A stretch of 52,755 bases of DNA from an uncultured bacterium (GCA_937949995.1 CALFEO010000018.1:1-52755); one strand, 5' to 3'; positions 25,295 to 34,441 are shown, counted from the stretch's first letter. Numbers and translations are program-made. Notes: a model not told the origin generated them from the sequence alone.

Positions 25295-28195
25295 ATGCCA
25301 GCGCAAAAAAACAATCAAAATGTGATCAGCGTAAAGGGAGCGCGGGTCCATAATCTTAAAAACGTTTCAATAGATTTGCCGAAAAACAAGCTGATTATCT
25401 GTACCGGACTCTCGGGATCCGGAAAATCTTCGCTTGCTTTTGATACCATACATGCCGAAGGCCAGCGTAGATATATGGAGAGTTTATCCAGTTATGCCAG
25501 ACAGTTTTTGGAGTTGCAGGATAAGCCGGATGTTGATGAAATTCAGGGGCTTTCGCCAACAGTGGCCATAGATCAAAAATCTTCGTCGCACAATCCGCGT
25601 TCGACCGTTGGCACGGTTACGGAAATTTATGATTTTTTAAGATTGTTGTATGCGCGGGCCGGCAAGGTGCATTGTCCGCAGTGCGGAATGCAGGTCAGCA
25701 AGCAAACCATGGAAGAAATAGGAGAAAAGATTTTATTGATGGCGCAGAAAGCGGATATTTTGGTTTTGGCGCCAATGGTCAGACAGCAAAAGGGCGAACA
25801 TAAGGTGGTTTTACAGGGAGCGGAAAATGCCGGATACCGCGAAGTAAGATATGATGGCATGCTGGCAGATATTGATGAACTATTACATACCAAATTGGAT
25901 AAAACCAAGCCTCATGACGTGGAAGTTTTGGTTTCACGCATCAATAAAGGTTCGGGAATCGTGTACGCGGCTTTTGCGGAAACGTTGAAGGCGGCCGTGG
26001 ATTTGGGCAATGGCATGGTGGTTGCGGTGAACGAAGACAATGGAGATGAAGTTTTGTTTTCCAGTTCATTGTTTTGCCCCGCATGTAATGTTTCTTTACC
26101 GCCGATTGAACCTCGTTTGTTCAGTTTTAATTCGCCCCATGGAGCCTGCCCCGCCTGTACGGGTTTGGGCACAAAATTGGTATTGGATGTGGAGCTGGTT
26201 ATGCCCAATAAAAGGTTAACCATCGCTCAAGGAGCCATAAAGCCGTGGACGCGCATAGCCGGAAATCAAACCGGATACATGAAATTATTGGAAGCCGTAG
26301 GCAAGGTTCATGGTTTTTCCATTCATCAAGAAGTTGGACAAATAACCGCCAAGGCCATGAGTGTATTATTGGATGGAACCGGTGACGAAGTTTATGATGT
26401 GGACGGAAAATCGCAGGTGTTTAGCGGTATTCTGGCCATGTTGGAAGAAAAATATCGTCAAACGGATTCGGATTATGTGCAAAAAGAGATCGAAGGGTAT
26501 ATGCGTGTTTTGGTCTGCCCGGAGTGTCAAGGAAAAAGATTGAATAAAACGGCGTTGGGAATTACGGTTGCCAATAAAACAATTTCATCGGTGGTGGAAC
26601 AATCTTTGGAAGATGCTTTGTCTTTTGTCCAAGAAATCGGGGAATATAAACATGAAAAAAAGACGGCAAGTAAAATTTCGAGAGCCAAGGCCGAAAAGAA
26701 AACAGATCCTTTGGGTTTTTCGGAGCATGAAAGATTGGTCGTGAATCAAGTTGCTCCGGAGATTAGAAGGCGTTTGGTGAATTTGATTGATGTGGGTTTG
26801 GGTTATCTTACATTGGATCGCAGTGCGGTTTCATTATCGGGCGGAGAATCGCAAAGAGTCAGATTGGCGGCGCAATTAGGGTCCGAACTATCCGGAGTAA
26901 TTTATATTTTGGATGAGCCTTCAATCGGTTTGCATCAACGCGATAATGAAAGATTGATTGGCACCATGAAGCGTTTGCGCGATTTGGGAAATACGGTGAT
27001 TGTTGTTGAGCATGATGAAACGGTTATGCAGGCCGCGGACTATGTTGTGGATGTGGGGCCGGGTGCGGGAGAATACGGAGGCGAGATAGTTGCGGCCGGA
27101 ACTTTGACTGAAATTAAAAAGAACAAAGAATCAATAACGGCTCAATATCTTACAGGCAAAAAGCGAATTGACATGCCAAAAAAGCGCAGAGCCGGAAATA
27201 AGAAATCGCTTGTTGTTAAAGGAGCTTCCGAATTTAATTTGAAAAATGTTGATTTTAAATTACCGTTGGGTAAATTTGTTTGCGTAACAGGTGTTTCGGG
27301 ATCCGGTAAATCGACTTTGGTTTTGGATATTTTGGGCAGAGCTTTGTCGCATCATTTTTACAATGCCAAAGAAATGCCCGGAGAGCATAAAAAGATTGAG
27401 GGAATAGAAAATCTTGATAAAGTGGTTTCGGTGGATCAATCGCCCATAGGACGCACGCCCAGATCCAATCCTGCGACGTATACGGGAGTTTTTACGGGTA
27501 TACGCGATTTGTTTACCAATATTCCGGAGGCCAAAATGCGCGGTTATGATGCGGGTAAGTTCAGTTTTAATGTTAAAGGCGGGGGAAGATGCGAAGCTTG
27601 CGGTGGAGACGGGTATGTCCGAATCGAGATGCAATTTTTATCCGATGTTTACGCCGAGTGTCCGGAATGTCACGGTAAACGATATAATGCCGAAGCTTTG
27701 GAGATTAATTACCGCGGTAAGAATATTGCCGATGTATTGGATATGACGGTTGAGGAAGCGAGAAGGTTTTTTGCGGATCAGCCTTTGATTTATGATAAGC
27801 TGACGGTTTTGCATGAAGTCGGTTTGAGTTATTTGCGCCTGGGTCAGCCGGCTACAACTTTGTCGGGTGGAGAGGCGCAGCGCGTTAAGCTGGCAACAGA
27901 ACTTTCGCGCAGAGCTACAGGCAAGACGTTGTATATTTTGGATGAGCCTACAACCGGGTTGCATTTTGATGATATTAATCGTTTGCTCCAAGTTCTTGAT
28001 GCGTTGGTGGAGAAGGGCAATACCATCTTGGTTATCGAACATAATTTGGATGTGGCAAAGTATGCCGACTGGATTATCGATATGGGGCCCGACGGAGGCG
28101 CCAAAGGCGGTTATATAGTTGCCGAGGGCACTCCCGAAGAAGTGGCCAAGAACAAAAAGAGTTTGACGGGAAAATATCTGAAAGATGTGTTATAA
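25295..28195 (+). CDS. uvrA: Excinuclease ABC subunit A
   Basis: The 966-aa damage-recognition ATPase of nucleotide excision repair. It has two ABC ATPase modules: Walker A GLSGSGKSSLAFD near residue 40 and GVSGSGKSTL near 670, each with its own LSGGE signature and Walker B (YILDEPSIGL, YILDEPTTGL). Zinc-binding CxxC pairs occur in CPQCG, CPAC...CPAC and CEAC...CPEC. Length is normal and all motifs are intact. There is no SD before the ATG. No uvrB or uvrC is in the window. Confidence 0.99.
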   Translation: MPAQKNNQNVISVKGARVHNLKNVSIDLPKNKLIICTGLSGSGKSSLAFDTIHAEGQRRYMESLSSYARQFLELQDKPDVDEIQGLSPTVAIDQKSSSHNPRSTVGTVTEIYDFLRLLYARAGKVHCPQCGMQVSKQTMEEIGEKILLMAQKADILVLAPMVRQQKGEHKVVLQGAENAGYREVRYDGMLADIDELLHTKLDKTKPHDVEVLVSRINKGSGIVYAAFAETLKAAVDLGNGMVVAVNEDNGDEVLFSSSLFCPACNVSLPPIEPRLFSFNSPHGACPACTGLGTKLVLDVELVMPNKRLTIAQGAIKPWTRIAGNQTGYMKLLEAVGKVHGFSIHQEVGQITAKAMSVLLDGTGDEVYDVDGKSQVFSGILAMLEEKYRQTDSDYVQKEIEGYMRVLVCPECQGKRLNKTALGITVANKTISSVVEQSLEDALSFVQEIGEYKHEKKTASKISRAKAEKKTDPLGFSEHERLVVNQVAPEIRRRLVNLIDVGLGYLTLDRSAVSLSGGESQRVRLAAQLGSELSGVIYILDEPSIGLHQRDNERLIGTMKRLRDLGNTVIVVEHDETVMQAADYVVDVGPGAGEYGGEIVAAGTLTEIKKNKESITAQYLTGKKRIDMPKKRRAGNKKSLVVKGASEFNLKNVDFKLPLGKFVCVTGVSGSGKSTLVLDILGRALSHHFYNAKEMPGEHKKIEGIENLDKVVSVDQSPIGRTPRSNPATYTGVFTGIRDLFTNIPEAKMRGYDAGKFSFNVKGGGRCEACGGDGYVRIEMQFLSDVYAECPECHGKRYNAEALEINYRGKNIADVLDMTVEEARRFFADQPLIYDKLTVLHEVGLSYLRLGQPATTLSGGEAQRVKLATELSRRATGKTLYILDEPTTGLHFDDINRLLQVLDALVEKGNTILVIEHNLDVAKYADWIIDMGPDGGAKGGYIVAEGTPEEVAKNKKSLTGKYLKDVL

Positions 28196-28206
28196 TTTGC
28201 TGTATA
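28184..28206 (+). promoter_or_regulatory. Extended -10 promoter for leaderless gene inside the end of uvrA
   Basis: TGTGT-TATAAT (box 28191-28196) ends exactly 9 nt before the ATG at 28206, the same spacing as at 2530 and 34550. The box overlaps the uvrA stop codon region. Confidence 0.6.
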
Positions 28207-29105
28207 TGAAAGATATGCAAATTAAAATGAAAACCATTAAAAATGCGTTAAAGTATTTTTTGGCTGTGCTGGTAATATTAACTCCTTTGCAGGCAATTTA
28301 TGCGGTTGATTTTGATCCGGCCGGCACTACCATGAAAACATCAAAAGAGACGGTTAAGGCCGATGGAATAGACCAAGCCCGTATTACTGTCCGAGTTCGC
28401 AACGTTAACAGAATCGCGGTGGGCGGAGTCAATGTCAAGCTGGTTTCTTCGCGCGGATTGTTGGACGAAATATCACCCGCTTCGGGAATTACCAATTCCT
28501 TTGGTGAAACTTCTTTTTATGTAAAATCGTTAAAAAACGGTACAGCGAGTTTTAATGCTATTTTGGCCGAAGATTATCCATCGACAAATACGATCAATAT
28601 CAATTTTATTCAAGGATTGGAATTAAATCTGCCGGCCGGAAGTTTGATCAAGATTCCGAGTGATAATGATCCTTACACTTTCAGCGACACGGCGGTTTAT
28701 TATTATGCATCGGATGGCAAGCGTTATGTTTTTCCGAATGAAAAAGTTTATTTTACCTGGTATCCGACATTTGCGGATGTGAATGTGATATCACTGGAAG
28801 ATATGACCAAGATTCCCATCGGTGGAAATGTAACATACAGACCGGGAGCAAAATTGGTTAAATTTCAAACCGATAACAAGGTTTACGCGGTTTATCAAAA
28901 CGGAGAGTTGCGCTGGGTGCCAACCGAGCAAATGGCGCAGGATTTATACGGCGCAAATTGGGCGTCTAAAGTTGATGATATCAGCGAAGCATTTTATGTA
29001 AATTATCGTTTCGGTTCTGTTATAGAACATAGATTGGATTTTGCGGTGGATACGATTTACAATAAATTCTCGACGATAGAGAAGGATAAAGGGATTATCA
29101 ATTAA
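28206..29105 (+). CDS. Secreted protein with Ig-like (invasin/Big-type) domain
   Basis: A 299-aa exported protein. A signal peptide covers about residues 10-34 (hydrophobic run ending IYAVD). An Ig-like domain at about 45-135 has DQARITVRVRN and SFGETSFYVKS strands as in bacterial Ig-like/invasin domains. The C-terminal 150 residues are Tyr/Trp-rich, with repeated short beta elements (KRYVFPNEKVYFTWYP, KLVKFQTDNKVYAVY). The function is unknown; probably cell-surface. It is expressed from its own promoter in the uvrA tail and ends before a bidirectional terminator. Confidence 0.75.
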   Translation: MKDMQIKMKTIKNALKYFLAVLVILTPLQAIYAVDFDPAGTTMKTSKETVKADGIDQARITVRVRNVNRIAVGGVNVKLVSSRGLLDEISPASGITNSFGETSFYVKSLKNGTASFNAILAEDYPSTNTININFIQGLELNLPAGSLIKIPSDNDPYTFSDTAVYYYASDGKRYVFPNEKVYFTWYPTFADVNVISLEDMTKIPIGGNVTYRPGAKLVKFQTDNKVYAVYQNGELRWVPTEQMAQDLYGANWASKVDDISEAFYVNYRFGSVIEHRLDFAVDTIYNKFSTIEKDKGIIN

Positions 29106-29180
29106 AGCTATCAGTTAATCACGTTTATAACGTTCTTAACGTTTATAACGAGTTAAGAAGTGAATCAAGTCTCGTGCTAT

Positions 29181-29207
29181 CAAAAAAACCGCTTATGCGG
29201 TTTTTTG
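29181..29207. terminator. Bidirectional terminator between convergent genes
   Basis: The hairpin aaaccgcttatgcggttt is flanked by A and T tracts on both sides. It serves the Ig-like gene (+) and rplS (-), whose stop lies 15 nt away. Confidence 0.9.
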
Positions 29208-29221
29208 GGTTGTTGGTTTGA

Positions 29222-29590
29222 TTATTCGGCCGATTCTTCGGATTGGGCTTTGACTTTGGGTGCGATTTCTTTTAAGCGTTTCTTTGTATCACGGACGAAG
29301 CTTAAGACTTTGCGGCGAACTTTGCTTTGGCTGACCAATTCGATTTTGGCGATTGCCGGCAAAGTGAGCGGGAAGATTTTTTCAACGCCGATGCCGTCGC
29401 TGACTTTGCGTACTGTCATTGTGCGGTGAATGTTTTTACCGTGTACTTTAATCACCAAGCCTTCAAAGACCTGTATACGTTCTTTTTCTTCACCTTTGGG
29501 GTTTTTCTCGCGTATTTTTTGATGCACGCGGATTAACATGCCTGATTGCACATCTGTCGGTGCAATTTGCATTTTGATTTGTCTGGCCAT
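29222..29590 (-). CDS. rplS: 50S ribosomal protein L19
   Basis: A 122-aa large-subunit protein located at the 30S-50S interface. The typical start (DVQSGMLIRVHQKI), the FEGLVIKVHG core and the RKVSDGIGVEKIFPL segment are all present; the C-terminus is Lys/Glu-rich. The start at 29590 fits L19 length and lies 12 nt after the -10 of a consensus promoter, with no SD. A longer reading adds four residues and overlaps the likely transcript start. Confidence 0.98.
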   Translation of the reverse strand: MARQIKMQIAPTDVQSGMLIRVHQKIREKNPKGEEKERIQVFEGLVIKVHGKNIHRTMTVRKVSDGIGVEKIFPLTLPAIAKIELVSQSKVRRKVLSFVRDTKKRLKEIAPKVKAQSEESAE

Positions 29591-29602
29591 ATAAGTGCGC
29601 AA

Positions 29603-29631
29603 ATAATACCCATTTAATGCTTATATGTCAA
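29603..29631 (-). promoter_or_regulatory. rplS promoter
   Basis: On the minus strand TTGACA, a 17-nt spacer and TATTAT give a consensus promoter. It leaves a leader of only about 5-6 nt before the ATG at 29590. It begins within the 3' end of gmk. Confidence 0.8.
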
Positions 29632-30227
29632 GTTTTGCTTGTTTGTATCTTTTTGGCTTTGTTATGCGTTAAAATGCAATTTTCAACGAAATCGGCGGCT
29701 TGATTTACGGCTTGGGTTAAGTTGCCGTCTTTGTTTAAAATGACAATGTCGGCCGATTTTTTGGCTTTGATGTCTTTTTCGTATTTGTTGATGCGTTTGG
29801 CTATGTCCCTAGCATCGGAACCTCTGGTTTTGAGGCGTTTAATTAATGCGGTCTTGGAAGTGTCGATAAAAATTACACAGGAATCGGGTATGATTTTTTG
29901 GAATTTTTTAACTCCTTGCGCGTCCACTATGATTAAAACGTGTTTAGATCCTTGCAGAGCTTTCATCAAGTCTGTTCGGCGCGATCCGTAATAATTGCCA
30001 TATACTTTTGACCATTCGATCATCTCTTGATTTTGTATCGCTTTGGTAAATGTTTTTACGTCAAGAAAATGATAATCGCGGCCGTTAATTTCGCCGGGAC
30101 GTTTGACGCGTGTGGTGCAAGTTGTAAATTTTTTAAGTTTTAAAGATTTGCGTTGCAATAATTTTTCCGCAACCGTGGTTTTTCCGGCCGCCGAAGGGCC
30201 GGTGATGATAAATAGTTTTGAGGACAT
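29628..30227 (-). CDS. gmk: Guanylate kinase
   Basis: A 199-aa kinase converting GMP to GDP. The P-loop GPSAAGKT is at 10-17. The GMP-binding segment TTRVKRPGEINGRDYHF, the HFLDVKTF and YGSRR regions and the lid with RGSDARDIAKRI follow in family order. The usual Ser-Gly of the P-loop is Ala-Ala, a common variant. The stop overlaps the rplS promoter, so the two are transcribed in the same direction but separately. Confidence 0.95.
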   Translation of the reverse strand: MSSKLFIITGPSAAGKTTVAEKLLQRKSLKLKKFTTCTTRVKRPGEINGRDYHFLDVKTFTKAIQNQEMIEWSKVYGNYYGSRRTDLMKALQGSKHVLIIVDAQGVKKFQKIIPDSCVIFIDTSKTALIKRLKTRGSDARDIAKRINKYEKDIKAKKSADIVILNKDGNLTQAVNQAADFVENCILTHNKAKKIQTSKT

Positions 30228-30235
30228 ACGTCTAT

Positions 30236-30341
30236 TTACGGTACGAATTACGAATCTGCGCGAATTACGAATGGATTACATTTTATCCCAAGGGATAAAA
30301 TGAAAGCTTGATTACAAATTCGTAATTCGTACCGTCACTGA
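30236..30341. repeat. Inverted repeat in the gmk / pseudouridine synthase spacer
   Basis: The arms acggtacgaattacgaat (30238-30255) and attcgtaattcgtaccgt (30322-30339) are perfect complements 66 nt apart. An inner hairpin tttatcccaagggataaa lies between them. It resembles a small MITE or large hairpin; no gene is present. Confidence 0.75.
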
Positions 30342-30367
30342 AATTGTTATAAACGCTACAAATGTAT

Positions 30368-31321
30368 TCAGTTATTTTGTTCGATGAAGAGTTGGAGTTC
30401 GGGGGCCAAGGGGATTGTGAAGGTTAAGGGTTCGTTGGTGGTTGGATCCAAGAAAGAGAGCTCGATGCTTTGCAGCATGAGCCGGTTGGCGGAGATGGGT
30501 TTATATTGTTTTTGAGTGTAGAGTTGATCGCCGATAATGGGATGCTTAAGTGCGTTAAGATGGACACGAATTTGATGCGTACGGCCGGAAAAAATATCCA
30601 ATTCAATCAGAGATGCGGTTTTGAGTTCTTTAATTACTTTGTAATGAGTCCAAGCGGTTTTGCCCTTGGTTGAATTTTCGGGAAGTGCGGCCATGCGGGC
30701 TTTTGATTTGGATCTGGCGATACGGAATTTGATTTCACCCTCTTTTTTAGCGAGTTTTCCATATGCGATGGCCGAGTATTTTTTGCGGGTTTTATGCTCT
30801 TTGAATTGTTGTTTGAGATTGTCAAAAGCGGTTTGATTTTTGGCGACCACCATTAAACCGCTGACATCTCTGTCGATGCGGTGCACTATGCCGGGGCGCG
30901 AGGGATCTTCGCCGATTTTGGCTATGGGCGGGTAATATTTAACCAATAAATCGGCCAGAGTTTCGGTTGTATTTACACCATCCGGATGCACTATTAAGCC
31001 GGCGGGTTTATTGATAACCAAGTAATCATCGGTTTCTTTGATGATGTATTTTTTGATATCAAATTGAGATTTTTTAGTTGCAGGTTTTTTGTTGTTCGTA
31101 ACGGGTTTTGTAAAAGGTTTAACGCCTTCGTCGTTAAAATATATTTGGTCATTGGGTTTGATAAAAGTGTGTACGGCGGCCGGTTTGCCGTTAACAGTAC
31201 CGGCTCCGGATTTTAGTTTTTTGGCAATGGCGCTGCGGGTTAACTCGGGTATTTGTTCACTCAAAAAAACGTCCAAGCGAATTTTGGCTGAATCATCGGG
31301 TACGATAAAATGGTGGTTCAT
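30368..31321 (-). CDS. RluD-type 23S rRNA pseudouridine synthase
   Basis: A 317-aa enzyme that isomerises uridines in rRNA. An N-terminal S4 RNA-binding domain (about 15-65) precedes the catalytic domain with HRIDRDVSGLMV (nucleophile Asp152), LVINKPAGLIVHP and the SGRTHQIRVHL motif. Family RluA/RluC/RluD; the S4 domain favours RluD or RluC. The exact target site cannot be told. No SD is seen before the ATG. Confidence 0.93.
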   Translation of the reverse strand: MNHHFIVPDDSAKIRLDVFLSEQIPELTRSAIAKKLKSGAGTVNGKPAAVHTFIKPNDQIYFNDEGVKPFTKPVTNNKKPATKKSQFDIKKYIIKETDDYLVINKPAGLIVHPDGVNTTETLADLLVKYYPPIAKIGEDPSRPGIVHRIDRDVSGLMVVAKNQTAFDNLKQQFKEHKTRKKYSAIAYGKLAKKEGEIKFRIARSKSKARMAALPENSTKGKTAWTHYKVIKELKTASLIELDIFSGRTHQIRVHLNALKHPIIGDQLYTQKQYKPISANRLMLQSIELSFLDPTTNEPLTFTIPLAPELQLFIEQNN

Positions 31322-31342
31322 ATGAGTAGCTTAGCGCATAAT

Positions 31343-31374
31343 TGATAAAAGAAAAAGGCTCTCAAACGAGAGCG
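31343..31374 (-). terminator. Terminator after the 65-aa gene
   Basis: On the minus strand GCTCTCGTTTGAGAGC is followed by CTTTTTCTTTT. It lies about 35 nt after the stop of the small gene at 31407. Confidence 0.85.
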
Positions 31375-31406
31375 AGGAAAGTGCGGTGAAGAGAGCACTC
31401 TTGGAA

Positions 31407-31604
31407 TTAGGAGCGAACGGCCAGTTCGCTCAATTTGACTGAGAGTGGTTGGGATGGCCTTTCCGCTTCCCAATCCATATCTTCCGAAGATACCTCCGGG
31501 TTAAAATCTTGTCCGATGTCGTCTCGGGCATGCACCTGAAAGATTGCATGCTGAGAAACGCGCTGGGTTGATGTGCCCCCGAATTCTCTATCGACTCGCG
31601 ACAT
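31407..31604 (-). CDS. Small hypothetical protein with strong SD (65 aa)
   Basis: A short acidic protein with no recognised domain and no membrane segment. An AAGGAG SD lies 9 nt before the ATG at 31604 (protein MSRVDREFGG). The ATG at 31613 would directly abut the SD, so 31604 is preferred. It is a single-gene unit with its own terminator. It is divergently transcribed from another small SD-led gene at 31774. Function unknown. Confidence 0.65.
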   Translation of the reverse strand: MSRVDREFGGTSTQRVSQHAIFQVHARDDIGQDFNPEVSSEDMDWEAERPSQPLSVKLSELAVRS

Positions 31605-31714
31605 ATTTTTCATCTCCTTCTGCGAGGTTGATACTTTAAGATATCAGCTTTTAAGAAAAGAACTTTGTGAACGATATCAAAAACTGCCGCGGACGTCAAG
31701 GATATCGTGGTTTG

Positions 31715-31746
31715 CTTGACATTTGTGTTAAATTGCATTACTGTGT
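31715..31746 (+). promoter_or_regulatory. Promoter of the 80-aa gene
   Basis: TTGACA, 17 nt, then TACTGT. This leaves a leader of roughly 25 nt that contains a strong SD (GGGAGGTGA), unlike the leaderless promoters nearby. Confidence 0.55.
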
Positions 31747-31773
31747 TGCCTCATCAGTGAAGGGAGGTGAGCC

Positions 31774-32016
31774 ATGTCAAACAGCATGGAGGAGGAGGCC
31801 GGGAAGTTGCTTGTTTGTGCCCAGAGAATAAATAAGGGGCACATAAGTTTTGAAATAATGTGCAAATTTCGTTCTTTGAGTAATGGTCATGTTTTTGAAC
31901 GGCTGGCTCAAGCTGATCGCGAAGCTGTTTGTGAGGCAGCGGTAATAATATACGAAAAATATGCCATAAAAACTTTGCCTTTGGCATTAATTGCCTTAAG
32001 AAGCAAAGTAGGTTAG
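31774..32016 (+). CDS. Small hypothetical protein with strong SD (80 aa)
   Basis: A short, mainly helical protein without recognised motifs. The SD GGGAGGTGA lies 3 nt before the ATG, almost fully complementary to the 16S rRNA end. It has its own promoter and terminator and pairs divergently with the 65-aa gene. Such monocistronic, SD-led small genes are a distinct class in this window. Function unknown. Confidence 0.7.
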   Translation: MSNSMEEEAGKLLVCAQRINKGHISFEIMCKFRSLSNGHVFERLAQADREAVCEAAVIIYEKYAIKTLPLALIALRSKVG

Positions 32017-32023
32017 TTTTGCT

Positions 32024-32050
32024 CGAGCCCTTAGAGGCTCATTTTTTTAT
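32024..32050 (+). terminator. Terminator after the 80-aa gene
   Basis: The stem gagcc/ggctc with a short loop is followed by atttttttat, just after the stop. Confidence 0.8.
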
Positions 32051-32152
32051 CTGCAAAAATAGCTGACCATATCATAGCAAGGAAATAATGTCAAGTGCTT
32101 TGCGGTTCGAAACGTGGGTTTTTTGTTATTTGAGATCTGCATCTTAACAAAG

Positions 32153-32180
32153 CAAAAAAGAGCGATTAGGCTCTTTTTTA
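32153..32180 (-). terminator. Terminator after tRNA-Ile(TAT)
   Basis: The hairpin aaaaaagagcgattaggctctttttt is symmetric in A and T tracts; on the minus strand it directly follows the tRNA CCA. Confidence 0.85.
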
Positions 32181-32182
32181 TA

Positions 32183-32257
32183 TGGTGGGCGCGGCAGGGA
32201 TCGAACCTGCGGCCAAGCGTGTATAAGACGCCTGCTCTACCGCTGAGCTACGCGCCC
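32183..32257 (-). tRNA. tRNA-Ile(TAT)
   Basis: Acceptor GGGCGCG/CGCGCCC, D arm GCTC...GAGC, anticodon stem GGCGT/ACGCT with loop CTTATAC, five-base variable loop, T arm GCAGG-TTCGATC-CCTGC and encoded CCA. The anticodon read from the loop is UAU, which decodes AUA. Most bacteria read AUA with a CAU tRNA modified to lysidine, so this is uncommon. A separate tRNA-Ile(GAT) lies at 39944. Confidence 0.93.
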
Positions 32258-32309
32258 GAATCGATAATAATAAGCTGTAGAATAACGTATAATTGGCAAT
32301 AAGACAAGT

Positions 32310-33029
32310 TTACAGCAGGGGTTCGGATAATTCGGGATTTTGATTGCGTAAATTGCTGCAGGTGGCCCAGCTCCAACGAATATGCGGATTGTCCGGTTTG
32401 GCGGTTACAATATAATCTCGTGCCAATTTGTCGCTTGAATAGCCGCTGCCAATATTATAATTCAGTTCGAAGATAACTTTGCGGATGTAGGTTTCGCGGA
32501 TGGATTTGGCGATAATGCTGGCCGCGCCAACATGGCGAAATCGGCTGTCGGCTTTGTTTTGCGCTTTGAGTTTATCAAAATTTTGCCAACCGGAAAGATG
32601 ACTGATCAGCCTGCGAAAGGGTTTAGTGTTGCGTACCGGAGCGTCGAGCATTATTTCGGCCGGAGAATCCGGAAAAGCCGAGTGATATTGTTTGATCAAC
32701 TCGGCTATGTATTTTATCTCCAAGCCGTTTAAAGTGATACTGCGATTTTTGACAGCCTCGTCGATTTCCGGAGGTTGAATGATTGCGGTTGCATGCCAGC
32801 ATCTTTCGCGTAAGGCTTGAGCCAATTTTTCTCTTCTTTTAGAGGGGATGAGTTTACTGTCCGTAACACCGTGTTTGACGCACCAGCGGCGATCGCGTTC
32901 GGTTAGGGCGCAGATTGCGATTACCATGGGGCCGATAACCGGTCCGCGTCCCGCCTCGTCAACTCCGACAAAACGATACTCGTCTGTTTTGGGCGAGCGG
33001 CGTGCTTTGCGAATGCCGGGAAAGGACAT
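32310..33029 (-). CDS. rnhB: Ribonuclease HII
   Basis: Cuts RNA in RNA-DNA hybrids and removes single ribonucleotides. The 239-aa protein has the family start FVGVDEAGRGPVIGPMV (catalytic Asp24, Glu25), the VTDSKLIPSKRR segment and further acidic residues in EIMLDAP. The GAASIIAKSIRE block and the GSGYSSD...AR tail are also kept. The PVIGPMV form and the overall pattern look more like archaeal-type RNase HII than the E. coli protein. The ATG at 33029 is preferred over a TTG four codons upstream. Confidence 0.93.
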   Translation of the reverse strand: MSFPGIRKARRSPKTDEYRFVGVDEAGRGPVIGPMVIAICALTERDRRWCVKHGVTDSKLIPSKRREKLAQALRERCWHATAIIQPPEIDEAVKNRSITLNGLEIKYIAELIKQYHSAFPDSPAEIMLDAPVRNTKPFRRLISHLSGWQNFDKLKAQNKADSRFRHVGAASIIAKSIRETYIRKVIFELNYNIGSGYSSDKLARDYIVTAKPDNPHIRWSWATCSNLRNQNPELSEPLL

Positions 33030-33041
33030 AACAATTGCCAA

Positions 33042-33655
33042 ATAACAAATAATAAATAATAAATAACAATTGTCGAATCACGAACTTCGAACTTCGAACT
33101 TGGAACTTGGAATTATGAACCACGCGCGTCCGCCGAAGCCTGGGTGAAGGAGGGAGCCTCGAACCTCGAATTTCTTATTTAAATCCTTTTGTCATTTCGA
33201 ACGAAGGTGAGAAATTTCCACCAGTTTTTACCAACCAAACAACAATTTGTCATTTCGAATCGGATGTGAGAAATCTCCACCAATTTTTACCAACCAAGTT
33301 GTTTAAGCGGAGATTTCTCCCCTTCGACTACGCTCAGGGTCTCCACCTGAGGCGGATGCGCCTAAGGAGCAGAAATGACGAAGGAGGTTTACCAATCGTA
33401 GGTTGATAAGCGGAAATTTCTCCTCTTCGGCTGTGCTCAGGGTCAAAATGACAAAATTGAGCGCAAGAGAGAGACTTGTTTGCTTGGTTTATAAGTCCCT
33501 GACCTGTCCCGCGTAGTCTTCGAGACGTAGTTGGATAAGTGGTTGGGGTTGTTTCAAGTTCATCAAGAGAAGCATGAGTAACTCTTGATAAACTTTAGAC
33601 TTTTAACTTGACCTGTCCCGCGAAGCCGTTTAGGCGCAGTGGGATGAACTTCTGA
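33042..33655. repeat. 0.6-kb repeat-filled spacer
   Basis: No gene is supported. It contains aataaataacaa-type repeats and cgaacttggaactt-type short tandems (33080-33110). Two copies of the gtcatttcgaa...gagaaat repeat (33190 and 33249) end at an inverted gcagaaatgac (about 33379). Copies of ccttcgact.cgctcaggg occur near 33323 and 33426. A block shared with the trpS/RNase J spacer (33475-33555) is followed by gttcatcaagag...ctcttgat repeats (33557-33600). Confidence 0.75.
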
Positions 33656-33661
33656 CGAACT

Positions 33662-34441
33662 TTATTCTTGTTTTTTGGATTTTGAATTGTTTACAAGGAC
33701 ACCGATCAAGATGCCGGCTAAGAGAATGGCCAAGCCTCCCAAAATAGCATTGGTTACAGTGAGGGGGCTGTCTTTTTCTGCGGGAGGTTCGGTGCCGTTG
33801 ATTTCCAATATCGGCTTAAGCACTTCCGCGTCGTTTTCAACTTTTTGCTCATCGGCATCATCTGTTTTGTTTGCGGACTCGTTGCTGACAGAATTTTCAT
33901 CCACGGTATCGTTTGCAGGATCATTGGCGGTTTCGTTGGAATTTTCTTCCGCCGGAGTCTCGGGGATCATGATGACGATATTATCGGTTTCGGTTTTTCT
34001 GCCCAGCGCATCTTCGGAAATAATACGAATGTTGATTTGCCCCGCGGAGGCGGGAATGGCCATGGCATGCTCGGTTACCAACTCTTTATCTTCCAATGAT
34101 TTTGTATATGTTGTCGTGACTCCATAATCAATTTTACTTGTGGCCGGTTTGTTGGTTTTCCATTCCACCAATAAACTATTGGCATTTGCGGCTAAGGCAA
34201 CATCAGTTATCGCCGGACCTTTGAATAAATCCGGCGGAATCACTATTTCCGGATAAGGCAAGGGTTTGTAAGGAGGGATTACGGTTTCCTCTTCCTCTAT
34301 GGGAATTATGGGTTTTAAGACAGGGTCAAAAATAACTTTTGACGTATCTATGGGTAACAAAGCGATTGTTTTGGCAACTGTGGAATTGGCAAATGAGCCA
34401 AGCAATATGGCCAACACTAATGCGTATATGGCGGTTTTCAT
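33662..34441 (-). CDS. Surface protein with FN3-like domain and C-terminal membrane anchor
   Basis: A 259-aa exported protein: signal peptide at residues 1-23, a Pro/Ile-rich stretch, then a fibronectin III-like domain (about 75-160) with VEWKTNKPATSKIDYGVT, like the N-terminal domain of purple acid phosphatases. An Asn/Glu/Ser-rich linker (about 165-225) ends in a C-terminal helix (AILGGLAILLAGILIGVLV) with a Lys-rich tail. It is probably displayed on the cell surface. The function is unknown. It is divergent from the HD-domain gene. Confidence 0.75.
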   Translation of the reverse strand: MKTAIYALVLAILLGSFANSTVAKTIALLPIDTSKVIFDPVLKPIIPIEEEETVIPPYKPLPYPEIVIPPDLFKGPAITDVALAANANSLLVEWKTNKPATSKIDYGVTTTYTKSLEDKELVTEHAMAIPASAGQINIRIISEDALGRKTETDNIVIMIPETPAEENSNETANDPANDTVDENSVSNESANKTDDADEQKVENDAEVLKPILEINGTEPPAEKDSPLTVTNAILGGLAILLAGILIGVLVNNSKSKKQE

